A DNA stretch of 64,000 nucleotides from positions 1 through 64,000 of the forward strand of contig NJFT01000032.1 of assembly GCA_002221725.1 (NCBI GenBank). The letters are read 5' to 3'. Below are positions 50,752-60,906 of the stretch, piece by piece. How positions within the stretch are numbered: the first letter of the stretch is position 1; the number at the start of each line of letters is the position of its first letter. Origin of the DNA: Scedosporium boydii (Eukaryota > Ascomycota > Sordariomycetes > Microascales > Microascaceae). The translations under genes and the position numbers were made by a program. The notes below the pieces were generated by a model. The model did no database searches. It worked only from the letters and a program-made list of their open reading frames with translations, and had not been told where the DNA came from.

Positions 50752-51298
50752 GACCGGCAGACAAAACCCTGGCAACCTCGAACCTACCACATCCGGTCTT
50801 ACCTCACGCCTTGCACTAGGCCTTGTTCTGTTCCCGTTACGGAGGCTTCCGTGAACTATTACTTTACTGGGCCTAGTACAATTGCACCGATTTGTTAAGG
50901 TCAGCCCAGAACCGAAGCTCCCCCGAGGGGTGCCAAAGCACAGTCCATGTCAAGTACATCCACGCTAACGAGTAACCAGTACAGTGCCTCAGTTCTATTC
51001 TACTCCCCATCCCCCCACTATTACCCTTGGTCTTTCCCCTTATCCCATTCAAAAAAACCCCTTCAACTGCCCCTCCACTGAGTGGCTCCTGCACCTGTAA
51101 TTTTTTTTCCCCTGCACCAGCTTCCCAGCTTCCGCAGGTTGCAGAGACTCCTTCTTCCACTTGTCATTCAGAGAACTGCTTTTTGAACAATTCGTTTCTC
51201 GAATCGCCTTCCTGAGCTGGATTAAGGTCTTTCTCGACCCTCATCTTCCTTTGATTTCTCCAAACTTACCAAACTCCAACGGTATCAAGGGCGCAACC

Positions 51299-51319
51299 AT
51301 GGAGCTTAATAACTCTTGA
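51299..51319 (+). promoter_or_regulatory. uORF in the Nudix gene leader
   Basis: A six-codon upstream ORF (MELNNS, stop TGA) starts in a strong context (AACCATGG). No other ATG lies between it and the main start at 51583. Such a uORF could lower translation of the main frame if the transcript begins upstream of it. Confidence 0.4.
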
Positions 51320-51582
51320 CCAAGCTCACCCTGCACGAGATCCAGCCCTCTTTCCCCTTCACTTCCTTTCCTTTCTTCACCTACCTTCTTGTTTTTCTTA
51401 CCTTTCCCTCCGTTATCTGTCAGTGCCCCGAGACCACTCGAGCCTTGACCGGACCGGCCTGTCTGCCTGACAGATTTGCCACTTTCCAACCACCATTGGG
51501 TGCGCAACCTTACATCAACTGGCTTCCCGGCGCTCCGGAACTGTTGACCTCAAGTGACTGCACACCGAAACTCGCCACCGTA

Positions 51583-52252
51583 ATGGCTGCCGCAACGAGT
51601 AGTCGGGCCATGGAATCCCGAACGGGAAGATCAAAACAACGTATGCATTTTTTCCCCCAGCTCTCCTTAAAAAAAAAAAAGTGTGTCTGGCCCTTCTGGT
51701 GGCCAGACCGCTAGCCTCAAGCCGGGGTCTCACGTGCACCGAGATACCCGGCATGTACCCAATTCGCTTACTTGAAGGGAAGAAAGACCCCATGAGCTGA
51801 CATGCCTTCTTGCAGGATACAATGCGAAGGGAGAGCGACTTGTCGCTGGTGTTGTCCCATTGACGGAGGACCGGAAATACGTCCTTCTTATCCAGTCTAC
51901 CAGGAGAAAAGGCTGGGTGCTCCCCAAGGGAGGGTGGGAGTCTGACGAGGAGTGCACGGAGGCTGCTGAGCGAGAGGCCTGGGAGGAAGCGGGAATAGTG
52001 ATTCAGATCGACTATGATCTCGGTGACATCACCGAGTCTCGGCCCCCCAAGCCCTCGAAGAGCAGCTCCAAGGACAACTCCAAGGCCCTCTACCGTTTCT
52101 ACGAAGCCACCGTCGTGAGGGAGGAGACCGAATGGCCCGAGAAGCACAAGCGCGAGCGTCAATGGATGACGTTCAAGCAGGCCAAGGATGCCCTTTCCGC
52201 GAGGCCCGAGCTTCAGGAGGCTCTGGAGCGGTCAACCATGAAGAAGCACTGA
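51583..52252 (+). CDS. aps1: Diphosphoinositol polyphosphate phosphohydrolase (Nudix)
   Basis: A 164-residue Nudix hydrolase of the Aps1/Ddp1/DIPP family. These enzymes cleave diphosphate groups from inositol pyrophosphates and diadenosine polyphosphates, and often polyphosphate. Two exons, 51583-51640 and 51816-52252; the joined codon forms Arg at the junction SKQ-R-YNAKGERLVAGVV. The Nudix box G-x5-E-x7-R-E-x2-E-E-x-G is intact at residues 58-80 and provides the metal-binding glutamates. It is preceded by the family's WVLPKGGWE segment. The C-terminal half contains the W-x-T-F-x-Q-A helix. Length matches fungal homologues (about 150-190 residues), so the protein looks complete. The name follows fission yeast; the budding-yeast equivalent is DDP1. 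Confidence 0.95.
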
Positions 52253-54363
52253 GCGGCAACTCGGCGGCGAAGGAGCGCGGCTAGCTGGAACTCATGCCAC
52301 TAGTCCGGCTTCCCGTTGGGGCTCGAATTACTCTTTATTTTCCGGCGAGACCGTAGGGGAACTACACACGCCTTCATTCACTTCTTTGAGATATCCTTTT
52401 TTTGTCCCTTTTTGCCCCTCTTTACTTATTATGCGCTTCTACGACATGTCCGCTCGCCCACGCCGGATGTTGCGCACTACCACTTTTTGTTTCCTCCCTT
52501 GAATCTCATGGTTCCCCAAAGTCCCCCAACACTTTTATTCCTCGAGCCTCGATAGGAGCCCCCGGTCGCGGTCACGGTTGGTTTGGCGTGCTGCCAGGAG
52601 CAATCGATGGCCTAATCTCCCTCGAACCTTCATCATCATGATAACATTTCGAATAACTCCTACCGCCGCCGTACCTGATTCTCTCCTCGGTTTGGCCGTC
52701 GAGTTCACAGAGGAGACGAATTTTCCTATCGAGATTTTTTTTCTTTTTTTCGGATTAAGGCAAATTATGCGTTCCCAAAACATCACCAAGAGCGGCATAT
52801 ACATCTGCATTTTTATCCACGGCGTTGTTGGCAGTTTATGTTTTGACATAGAGCTTTTTTTTTCTTCCTAGATGCCCCATCCCCTTCCCCTAATCGGGCC
52901 GCGGCTTCTCCCCCCGGCCAGCAGGGTCAACCGGAACGACGGTGGAGCAAACAAAAAAAACGGAGGGAGGGTATGGGACGAGAGCAGGGTCTTATAGAGA
53001 GGAGGGGAAGAAAAAAGAGTTGGAAGAACAACAAGGAAAATATTGAAGAAGAGACTCCCAGAAGGGCGAGACTTCACCCCTGCCCCGTGATGTGTTTGAT
53101 GGGACTATTCGAACGGATCACTGAAGCATGTCTGGGCAAATGTCTGCTGCGAGGGTTATGGTGCCATTTGCTGTTGTTTCACTCCCACGCCTCGATCTAG
53201 CTCTCCAGAGCTGATGAGTGGCCGCATCAATCGAGAGGCCTAGCACGGTGAACGGGTTGGCAACACAGCGGACGCCAGTCTAGCATCAAGAGCCGTGGGT
53301 GTCTTTTTTTCTTTCGCCCTTTTTGTCCAGACATTGTCCTACTTGCGCTATGTATGCTCCACCTCCTCCTTGATAGATGTTGACCTCCCGGTCTTTCGGT
53401 GCATTCGGGAAACACACCCGACATGGGAGCGATGGGTTACCCCTTGCATGTTCACCAATGTTTTCCTCAAGCATTATATTCAACAAATGATGAGATTGTA
53501 TCGCATTTTCCCGTATTTAAACACATATACATATAGAAAGGGGAGGATATGAGAGACAGAAGAGTAGAGAGCCCCAGGGCGCATCTGACTGGTAATACAT
53601 TAATGTTGTATAAGAAACTGCGTTGAACAAGGTCACCCATTAGAGTTTCTAGAAGAGGGATGGAATGGAGGGACACACGTCTCGCAAGTACGTCATAAGC
53701 AGGACAAGGGCGGTCCTTTACGTACAGAGAGCTCCTGGCCGGATTTCATTGGTGAGATCTCACCTGCAAAGCTGTGTAACTCTAGATCTCCGTACGACCA
53801 GATTGATTACGAAAAGACAAGATGAAGTCAAAATTAAAATGTGTTCATTGCAGCTGGCGGCGGTCCGCTAAATTTTCCGCTGAAAAATTGGGTCTCCAAA
53901 TGAAACACGTGATGGGCTGGAAACCCCACATCGATTCTACCAGGGAAATTCCGAGTTCGAGAGAGCTTGCGCATCGACCTCTGCAAGCAACGACAACCCA
54001 TATCGAAGAGTGTCCATGATGAGATTGAAAGGGCATTATTGTTTTTGTGGACCGATGCCAATTTCAAGATCTTGGTGTTTCCTTTTTCATTGAGAACCAA
54101 GGTAAGTCCAGTCTTCTTTTTTCCTATCTAAAGACAAACCGTCTTTCCTACCTCCCGCCTAACCCTTGGGGTCCTCTAATCCTAACTGACCCAGCGCAAA
54201 CAGGACGAAGCTCCGCGAAGCTCTACATCGCAACCAAGCTTCATATAATTTCACAACCGACATCCTCTACTTCTGCACACACGTCTTTCTTTTGCCTAAT
54301 GGCCGGCACTAGAAACCGAGACAACCAATAGACACCGCACCCCACACACATCCGAATGACACG
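52253..54363. other. Intergenic region before lsm1
   Basis: 2.1 kb. The left part is the Nudix gene 3' flank; the right part includes the probable spliced leader of lsm1 (see the intron and uORFs). Frames between are short and not codon-like. Confidence 0.55.
54102..54203 (+). other. Probable 5'-leader intron of lsm1
   Basis: A GTAAGT donor, a CTGAC branch site and an AAACAG acceptor define a 102-bp intron about 160 bases before the lsm1 start. There is no ATG-initiated coding exon upstream that would join in frame, so it is read as a leader intron. Confidence 0.55.
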
Positions 54364-54376
54364 ATGGAGAACCTAA
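54300..54376 (+). promoter_or_regulatory. Two uORFs before lsm1, the second overlapping its start
   Basis: The first uORF (54300-54332, ten codons) ends before the gene. The second starts at 54356, eight bases ahead of the lsm1 ATG, in another frame, and stops at 54376 inside the coding region. Ribosomes starting at 54356 would bypass the main start, so expression should depend on leaky scanning. Confidence 0.45.
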
Positions 54377-55148
54377 CGATATCCGATTCCGGACCCCGCG
54401 GCGGAGGAGGAGGAGGGGCTGCGCCTCCTCCGGCTGGAAGCGCCCCGGGCAGTCTTCAAAATCCGCCGGTTCCTCAGCAGCTACCTCCTCAGATGTTTAC
54501 GACTGCGGCGCAGCTTTTGGATCTCACAGATAGTAAGGCGAGACAGCGCGGGGTGGAGGGGAACGACACCCGCCACCGGTGAAGGGGTTACTTCTTTCCG
54601 GCTAACTAATTTCTTTTTTTTTTCCTGCAGAGAAGTTGATGGTTGCGCTACGTGATGGAAGAAAACTCATTGGCATACTGAGAAGCTGGGATCAATTCGG
54701 TGCGTTTTGTTCAACCGAAGCGGAGAGATTGAATCATATCTCTCCGTTTTGCAACGAGGGCTGTAAATTCCCCTTCTTTTTCTAACATATGATATGCATT
54801 TTTTTCTCCCTTAAAGCCAACCTCGTCCTCCAATCAACCATCGAACGCGTCTTCGTCCCACCCCCCCAAAAAGAAGACGGCACCATCGACACGACACAGC
54901 GCGGCCTCTACGCCGACATCCCCCGAGGCATCTTCCTCGTGCGCGGCGAAAACGTGCTCCTGTTAGGAGAAATCGACCTCGACAAGGACGACGAGCCGCC
55001 GGCGGGCTACGACGCGGCGGAGGCGGCGGTGGTGCAGAAGTTAGCGAGGGAGAGGAAGGAGGCGGAGAAGGCGAAGAGTAAGGTTCGGATTGGGAGGTTG
55101 AATGCTATTGGGTTTGAGGGGGAGCATATGGGGGACGTGTTGTTGTGA
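54364..55148 (+). CDS. lsm1: Sm-like protein Lsm1, mRNA decapping activator
   Basis: A 189-residue Lsm1, the subunit that defines the cytoplasmic Lsm1-7 ring. The ring binds 3' ends of deadenylated mRNAs and promotes decapping in P-bodies. Three exons: 54364-54532, 54631-54699 and 54817-55148. The Sm1 motif (KKLMVALRDGRKLIGILRSWDQF) starts at residue 57, and the Sm2 part reads G-I-F-L-V-R-G-E-N-V-L-L-L-G-E-I-D. A charged C-terminal extension of about 50 residues follows, with a Lys/Glu/Ala-rich helix, as in other Lsm1 proteins. The N-terminal 45 residues are Gly-, Pro- and Ala-rich and probably disordered. The start at 54364 has the stronger context; a different-frame ATG sits just upstream. 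Confidence 0.95.
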
Positions 55149-55654
55149 GGAGGGCCTGGGCTGTTTGGACCTTTTTTTTTTTTTAAAAAAAAAAGAGCTT
55201 ACATGACGAAGAGTATGGATGGATCTTTTTTAGAGAACGGCGGGGGGAAAGGGTTCCTAGGGTTGGGATTGGGTCGTTCTCTGGGGCAGAATATTGTGAA
55301 ATGCCCCTGTTGGACTTGTTTTTATCTGATGAGGAAGAGCCTTACGAAAAGAGCACGTCATGTTATAGATCCATTTTAGATGTGTCTGGAGAACCCCTTG
55401 GTGGATGACCCGTTACGAGTAGCATCCCATGGTTATGGGAACTGATGCCAATAGTGTCTAGTTCGAGAAGCCACTCGGAGAGGATTGGCGTGGTGCTTTT
55501 ACAGTCACATAGACCAGAGATTGCCTCACCTCTTCCACAGGCTACAGATCTAACCAACCGAAGTTGAAATCTTGTTCCTCAGAAACGACACAAATGAAAC
55601 ACTATAGTAGCCCCGCCCTTTCGAAGATACGAAGCATATTACAGGCCCAAGTTT
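55149..55654. other. Convergent gap between lsm1 and the glycosidase gene
   Basis: About 500 bp between two facing stop codons, with T and A tracts typical of 3' flanks. Nothing else is evident. Confidence 0.6.
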
Positions 55655-58023
55655 TCACAAAGTCGGCCTAAATCCTTCCACAACAGCTTCCCAGTCCTCC
55701 GGAAAATGTGCACCCTCCCCACCCTCCCAACCCCCGGCCATCATAGCAACAGCAATTAAAAAAGAACTCGAGCTAGGAAAATACGGCGTGGGCACCCTCG
55801 TCCCACCCAGAGGATACCCAGCATCATCAAAGGCAAAAGTCGGGTGCAAGAGGTACTCGACCGCATCAGCCACATTTCCCAACCTAAGGCTATTCATGGC
55901 AAGCATAGGAAAATCCCAGCCAAACGACTGATCTAGATCCCAAAATTCCTTGACGTGCTCAGCCGTACGGCGCACGATGTCGAGGCCTAGCTCGGGGCCG
56001 GATAAAGGCGGCGGGAGGAGGCCGTAGATGGCCGTCATGGCGGGGTGGTCCATGGTAGTTGCGTTGGAAACCCACATGTCGGGAATGCCTTCGTAGACGG
56101 GGAACGTTCCGTCGACGGTTGGGAGGGGTGCTAGGTGGTCGCGTACGTCGAGCCATTCTTGCGGAGCAGAGAGACCTTGGCGCTCTTTCCACTGGATGGC
56201 GATGTCGAGGCCGAAGCGCCAGTAGGCGAGTTCGAAGGTAGGATTGCGCGTGAGTCTAGGGTCAGTATTTTCGGAGGCGGGATACATGGGTGGACCTAGA
56301 TCGTAGAATCCGGACGTCTCGTTCCACCAGGCGAAGGAGGCCATGAAGTCGGCGGTGTGGGAGAGGATCTCGTCCCATTTCTCCAGCACGGCGCGTTCCT
56401 CTTCTGAAGAAGAAGAGACTGCTCGTCGTCGCTCGGTTTCGGCAAAGTACATGGGGTGGGGTTGTTGCCAGATGAGAAGCGAGTTGATCTCGCCGGGGGC
56501 GTCGTTGAAGTCGGGGCCGGTCATCTTACCCCATCGGGCGCCTTTGTAGCCTTGGGTCGAGGCACGGCTGAGGGCGGCGGGGAGGAGGTCTGGGTAGATG
56601 TGGGAGAGGGAACGACTGAGGAGGCGCCAATGGTTCCAGAGGGCGAAGGGCAGGGCGTGCCAGAGGTACATTTCCATCTTGCTATTATTAGGATTGAAAT
56701 GATTTTGTTGATGGACATGTAACTTACATGGAACTTGCCATACCAGCCGTTGTTGACGAGACCTGGAGAGACATGTCAGTTGCGAGCCACGCCATAGATC
56801 TCCTGTTGCAGCTTTGAAGAGCTTATTCTTACCAGACTCTATCGGCGAGTTAGCACTCAATATATCTCGATATATGGATGAATGAATGAATGAGGGCATC
56901 CTTACCTTGGGGAGGTAAATCCGACGCCGAGTTCACGGCAACCAAATACTGCGACAACACAACCCTCCTCTGCACCTCCCTCGCATCCTCCGCCCCCGTC
57001 GCCGTCAAATCCACAAAAGCGCCCTTCTCCCAAAAATCCCCCCACCACTTCTCCGCCGCCTCCGTAATCTCCTTCACTGACCCTATCTTTCCACACACCT
57101 TCCGTTCCGCGAACGTAGCCGTCAACCTCAAGATCTCATCCCCACCCCGAAGTAAATATGTGTGCGTGCCTTCATAGAGGGGCCCAGAGACTGTGGCATC
57201 CCCTTCCCAGCGCAGGAAAACACTATAAGCCGTCTCGTCGAGGACATGGCGTACCTCGGCGCTCTGGTCGCCAATGTTGCGGAGAGTGACGTTGTGGAGC
57301 TCGCTCTGATTGTACACGCCCACGAACGGCGCGTTGAACTTTTCGTTAACGGGGTAGGCGAAGTCGAGGGACAGTTGGAGCTCTCCCGTTGCGAGGAGGG
57401 GAGAGTCGACGGTTATAGCGACGGTGTCGGAATTTGGGTCTGCGGCTGTTTGGACCGTGACGGGTGTGTCTTTGTATTCGAAGGACGAGGTGATGAGGCC
57501 GGTCCAGAGGTCGAGCGTTTGGGTCTTTGATGTGAGGTCGTCCTCGGAAATGTCGTCTGCGAATGAGAAGCCGAGGGTGCCTAGGTTGAGGCGGTGGGGG
57601 TTCTCGCGGAGCCAGTTGGAGAGATCGGGTTGGTCTTCGTTGGGCTGGTTGTAGAAGACCGGTCTTCCGTGGGTATCCCACTCGACGCCCTTGAACTCTA
57701 TCAAACTCAATCAGTATGAACGAATCTCCGGATCTATAGTGAGTGTCTGCTTGGGGCTCACCCTCCGGCGACGTCTGGTTCTCGGCCTCCGGGAGCGCAA
57801 ACTTGTGCCATCCCCACGTCGACATGGTTGCGAACCGCTTAAACGTCTGTAAACCCGTCACATCGACGCCAAAAGCAAAATTGCCATTTCCAACCTGCAA
57901 TGGCGTTTCCTCTGAACTTCGGGTTCGTTTGGGATTAAACGCGCGGACGACTTTCTGCCTGTCAATGACCGCCGCAGAGGGGACGGCTAAGACGGCCACG
58001 AAAGCGAGCACGAGGCCCTTCAT
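55655..58023 (-). CDS. Secreted six-hairpin glycosidase-like protein
   Basis: A 705-residue predicted secreted glycoside hydrolase with the six-hairpin (alpha/alpha)6 architecture. Five exons: 58023-57762, 57697-56906, 56838-56833 (6 nt), 56762-56728 and 56677-55655. The frame is continuous and every intron has GT...AG ends and a plausible branch site. ATG 58023 begins a signal peptide (MKGLVLAFVAVLAVPSAA); an ATG 24 bases upstream would spoil it. The N-terminal part is beta-rich (residues 25-330). The catalytic-type part begins at the LPPQ-ES-GLVNNGWYGKFHMEM motif, which is rebuilt from four exons, followed by YLWHALPFALW. It resembles GH65/GH95-like fungal proteins, but I cannot name the family or the substrate. 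Several N-x-(S/T) sites fit a secreted glycoprotein. Confidence 0.92.
56833..56838 (-). other. 6-nt microexon of the glycosidase gene
   Basis: The exon AGTCTG lies between a 67-bp intron (GTAAGG, CTAAC, GATAG) and a 70-bp intron (GTAAGA, CTGAC, CCAG). It supplies the Glu and Ser of the QESGL motif. Skipping it keeps the frame and removes just these two residues. Confidence 0.85.
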
Positions 58024-58298
58024 AGCTTCGTTACTATTCAGTCTCACGTCAGGTGCTCTTCTTTTAAGAAAGAAAGCTGAGGAACCTTTAACGCGAAGGT
58101 ATCATCAATTAAAGAAGAATGTGGGTTACCGGAGTATTTACATAGTCCACCTCACTTTATGTCTTCCCCAATTGCACGGCTAAGCTCGAGTTCCCACGCT
58201 CAACGGCCCGCATCTTGTAATATGTTCCTCTCGTGAATAGTTTCCTCGAAGATGGGAAACACAATCCGAATTTCTAGTGCGGAGAAAGTTGGAGCATG

Positions 58299-58305
58299 TA
58301 TAAAG
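58299..58305 (+). promoter_or_regulatory. TATAAAG box
   Basis: A TATA-box consensus on the plus strand, 62 bp before the ATG of a small ORF at 58361. It points away from the glycosidase gene. Confidence 0.35.
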
Positions 58306-58360
58306 ACCCGGTACCCGCCATATCAACGAGATCCTCCGCGTGGTTGTTGTATTTATCCGA

Positions 58361-58615
58361 ATGAGCCTGCGGAGAGGAGGCGCCTTTTCTTTCGTCTTTC
58401 CATATAGTATTCATAAGAGCCCCGTCTCTCCAGACATAAAGCTTCGCCTGGTTATTGAAGTTATTAGAGCTCGTCGTACCGTCGGTTCTCGTCTTGTTCA
58501 GTTGGTGTCCTGGGATGAACCGCGATCAAGACGCAATTTCAGCGGCATCTCGGCGTTCGAGTTAGAACGATGCATAGATATTCGCCCTCTCCTGCATCAG
58601 TTAAATAAACTCTGA
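58361..58615 (+). CDS. Small hypothetical ORF (84 residues)
   Basis: An Arg-rich frame with an ATG start, preceded by a TATA box. I recognise no domain. Codon choice is only weakly like the neighbouring genes, and it may be a chance frame or a fragment of a decayed element next to the tRNA-like unit. Confidence 0.25.
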   Translation: MSLRRGGAFSFVFPYSIHKSPVSPDIKLRLVIEVIRARRTVGSRLVQLVSWDEPRSRRNFSGISAFELERCIDIRPLLHQLNKL

Positions 58616-58689
58616 GAAGTAAATTATGAGTGGCGACGAAGGTGAAGTAGTCGCGGAGCGACATTTTAAATTAAAGTAAAGAAAAATAA

Positions 58690-58835
58690 AATACCAAAAA
58701 GCTCGCTCGCGGTTCGCTCCCAGGATCGAATCCCGGTTGCTTGCCGCGAGCTACGAAAATTTGCAATTTTCTAACCTTCTGAGCGCTCCGTTGACCACTT
58801 GGCCGTTGGTCGCAAGGTCGCCACTGCTTGAGCTG
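58690..58835 (-). other. tRNA-like Pol III-type unit (SINE head or decayed tRNA)
   Basis: On the minus strand the order is a TATATA stretch (about 58866-58872), an A-box-like GGCCAAGTGGTCAACGG (58803-58787), a B-box-like GGATTCGATCC (58732-58722) and a TTTTT stop (58700-58696). A short palindrome AAAATTGCAAATTTT lies between the boxes. The acceptor and anticodon stems do not close as a normal tRNA. An 8-bp inverted repeat, GCTCGCGG/CCGCGAGC, encloses the B box instead. It could be a tRNA-derived SINE, a decayed tRNA or a small Pol III RNA gene. Confidence 0.4.
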
Positions 58836-58903
58836 CTCGGTTTAGAAGTTCCCTTCGGGATCTCATATATAAAGCTATTGCGGAGGTGTTTCCTTCCAAT
58901 CGT

Positions 58904-58943
58904 GGCCTTGAAGGAGCTGAGCGGAGCTCCTTCCTTCAAGGCC
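58904..58943. repeat. Strong imperfect inverted repeat (hairpin)
   Basis: The left arm GGCCTTGAAGGAGCT pairs with the right arm AGCTCC-TTCC-TTCAAGGCC. Fifteen base pairs form, with a 4-nt insertion in the right arm and a 6-nt loop (GAGCGG). Confidence 0.9.
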
Positions 58944-59246
58944 AGGATCACCGAGTTTAGGTGAAACTATTCGCGAGCCTACCGGACATGGGCACATACG
59001 ATATTGGGAGAGTCGAGCTAAGATTCAATATGATAGTACAATTCCGCTAGTCCCCGCGGTAGACCTCCCTATATTCTCGTATATCTTCTTCTTCTCATCG
59101 TATCATATGCAGTTCTAGCTTTTTGTTGTTGACCCCTCTCTATCCATGGGTATCGATACAGTTTCAGGTGTTTGCACACCCTTCGTAGTAGCGGCAATTC
59201 CTGGTTCCGTTGCCGGAACTCAAGCAGCGCTTTGAATTCTCGTTTT

Positions 59247-60222
59247 TTACTCCTGCGGGCCCCGCTGGTTCCTGAGCTTCTCCTCAAACTTGGCAAATTC
59301 ATGCATGGAAATCTCCTCCTCGGGGTCGAGGATCTGATGTACACCCTTTACCTCCTCAATCTGCGACAGGTCAGTATGCATTGATTCACGCACAACACAC
59401 AAAAGGAAAGTTAAAACTCACATAATGCATAAGCATGCCCTCGATTCCGTTCTTGAGCGTGACAGTACTCGAGTCGCACGTCCGGCAAGCTCCACGCAGC
59501 TTCAAAGAGACATAGCCGTCCTCGAACCCTCGATACTCAATATCGCCGCCATCCTCCTGAATCGCCGGCCTTATCCTAGTGTCCAAGAGCTCCTTAATCA
59601 TCCCCACGACCTCGCTGTCGTTCTCGTCATAGGCGAGACTGTCCTCCTCGGCGGCGCTGGCACCATCCTTGCCCTCTACCGTGTTGACGAGGGTCTGTCC
59701 GGACGTCACTGCTTCGGTGATGAGCGCAAACACCTCCGGTCGGATATGCGCCCAGTTGGCCTCGGGGTCCTTCGTGATCGTGATGAAGTCGGTGCCGTAG
59801 AAGACCGACGTCACACCCTCGACGTTCATCAGGTTCGCGGCTAGCGGCGAGGGGTAGGGAGGCGAGATGGTGCTCCGGGGGTTGAGGTACTCGATGTAGG
59901 GGACGTTGATGGACTCGGGGATCACGCGGTGGTTGGGGACGAATTTGACGGCGTCGGCGTTGGGAGTGGGCTCGGTTTGGATGAAGATTGTGCGGGCACC
60001 CCGAGGACGGAGAGGTGCGCCGGCAAGCGCGGGAGTCATGGCTCGGGATGGTAACCTTGGTCGTGCCGTCGCAGATAGGATGGGGGCTGGGGCTCTCGTC
60101 CGAGTGTGAAGCTGTCGGGCGACGTTGCGGGTGGCTGTGGTCGAGTTCTTGGGCATATGGATGAATTGGTTTGTCCTGGCCAGCAGGCCTAGGGCCGATC
60201 TGGGGTTTGTTCGCGAAGCCAT
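59247..60222 (-). CDS. nfu1: Mitochondrial NifU-like Fe-S scaffold/transfer protein
   Basis: A 304-residue Nfu1 homologue acting late in mitochondrial iron-sulphur cluster assembly, passing 4Fe-4S clusters to targets such as lipoyl synthase. Exon 1 is 60222-59422 and exon 2 is 59360-59247; the 61-bp intron has a CTGAC branch site. Residues 1-75 are rich in Arg, Thr, Ala and Pro with very few acids, an import signal. The Nfu N-terminal domain follows (IFIQTEPTPNADAVKF...VTSVFYGTDFITITKD). The NifU domain carries the cluster-binding C-x2-C at Cys246 and Cys249 (GACRTCDSS). The C-terminal exon completes the domain with a V-x-x-V-x-x-I-L-D-P-E-E-E ending. Confidence 0.95.
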
Positions 60223-60906
60223 GATTCTTAATGACGATTTCTGGCAGGTTTGAATTGCGTGGCAAGTATCAATTGATGGTGTTTAGGAGTAGCAAGGGAG
60301 AGATTTTTGTGTGGTTATCTTGGTTATAAGGCCATGCCGAAGATTGATCCTTGCTCTGGCGACAGTATCTCCGAGGAAGCGTTGCTGCAATCCGGGAGGA
60401 ATTTCGTCGCCTCCCAAGGTGCGCCCGGAAGTTCTTATTTGATAGGCCGACTTGGACCGAAGTGCTGAGAAATATTATTAGTAATTCAGAGGTGTTGAAT
60501 GGAAAAATATTTTATGACGCAACTCCAGAGGTACAAACTCGATGGAGCCAAATCCCGCTTTTAATTGGTCTGTGCTTCGGTACATGTTGACTTGCTTTTT
60601 ATCTTTGCCATCTTCCTGCAAACAGAATATCCCACTTTCACAGAGCCAATCAGATTCATCCTTCTGGAGCTTTGATTTGGGGTCTTTTCAGGGACAAAAA
60701 AGCTTCGCATGTGAAGTTTAACAGGAGAAAAACTACCAAGCTCGCTCCTTCTCCTGATCACAACAGACAGCACAATACATCCTCATTCTCTTCCTTGATT
60801 CTATCTACGCCGTCACATCACTGGGAACAATACTAAGAACGTCCTCAACTTTCTCTACGCCTATCATTGCTATATTCACCCCCTTCGCTCCTAATCACCG
60901 ATCGAA
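60223..60906. promoter_or_regulatory. Divergent promoter region of nfu1 and the HIT zinc-finger gene
   Basis: 684 bp between two diverging start codons; both genes must take their promoters from it. The 100 bases before the plus-strand start are rich in C, T and A with few G, a typical fungal leader. No clear shared regulatory motif was found. Confidence 0.5.

Larger units (their letters stand above)
44995..51582. other. Gene-free region of 6.6 kb between ate1 and the Nudix gene
   Basis: No gene is supportable. It contains six copies of the dispersed 9-mer (46404-49164), a CTG run near 46780-46798, a GGGGCATGGGAT repeat and a poly(A)-based tandem repeat. The last 600 bases are a pyrimidine-rich leader for the Nudix gene. 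Confidence 0.55.
58024..59246. other. Region between the glycosidase gene and nfu1
   Basis: 1.2 kb containing the glycosidase promoter, a TATA box with a short ORF, a tRNA-like unit and a strong hairpin, each listed separately. Confidence 0.55.
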
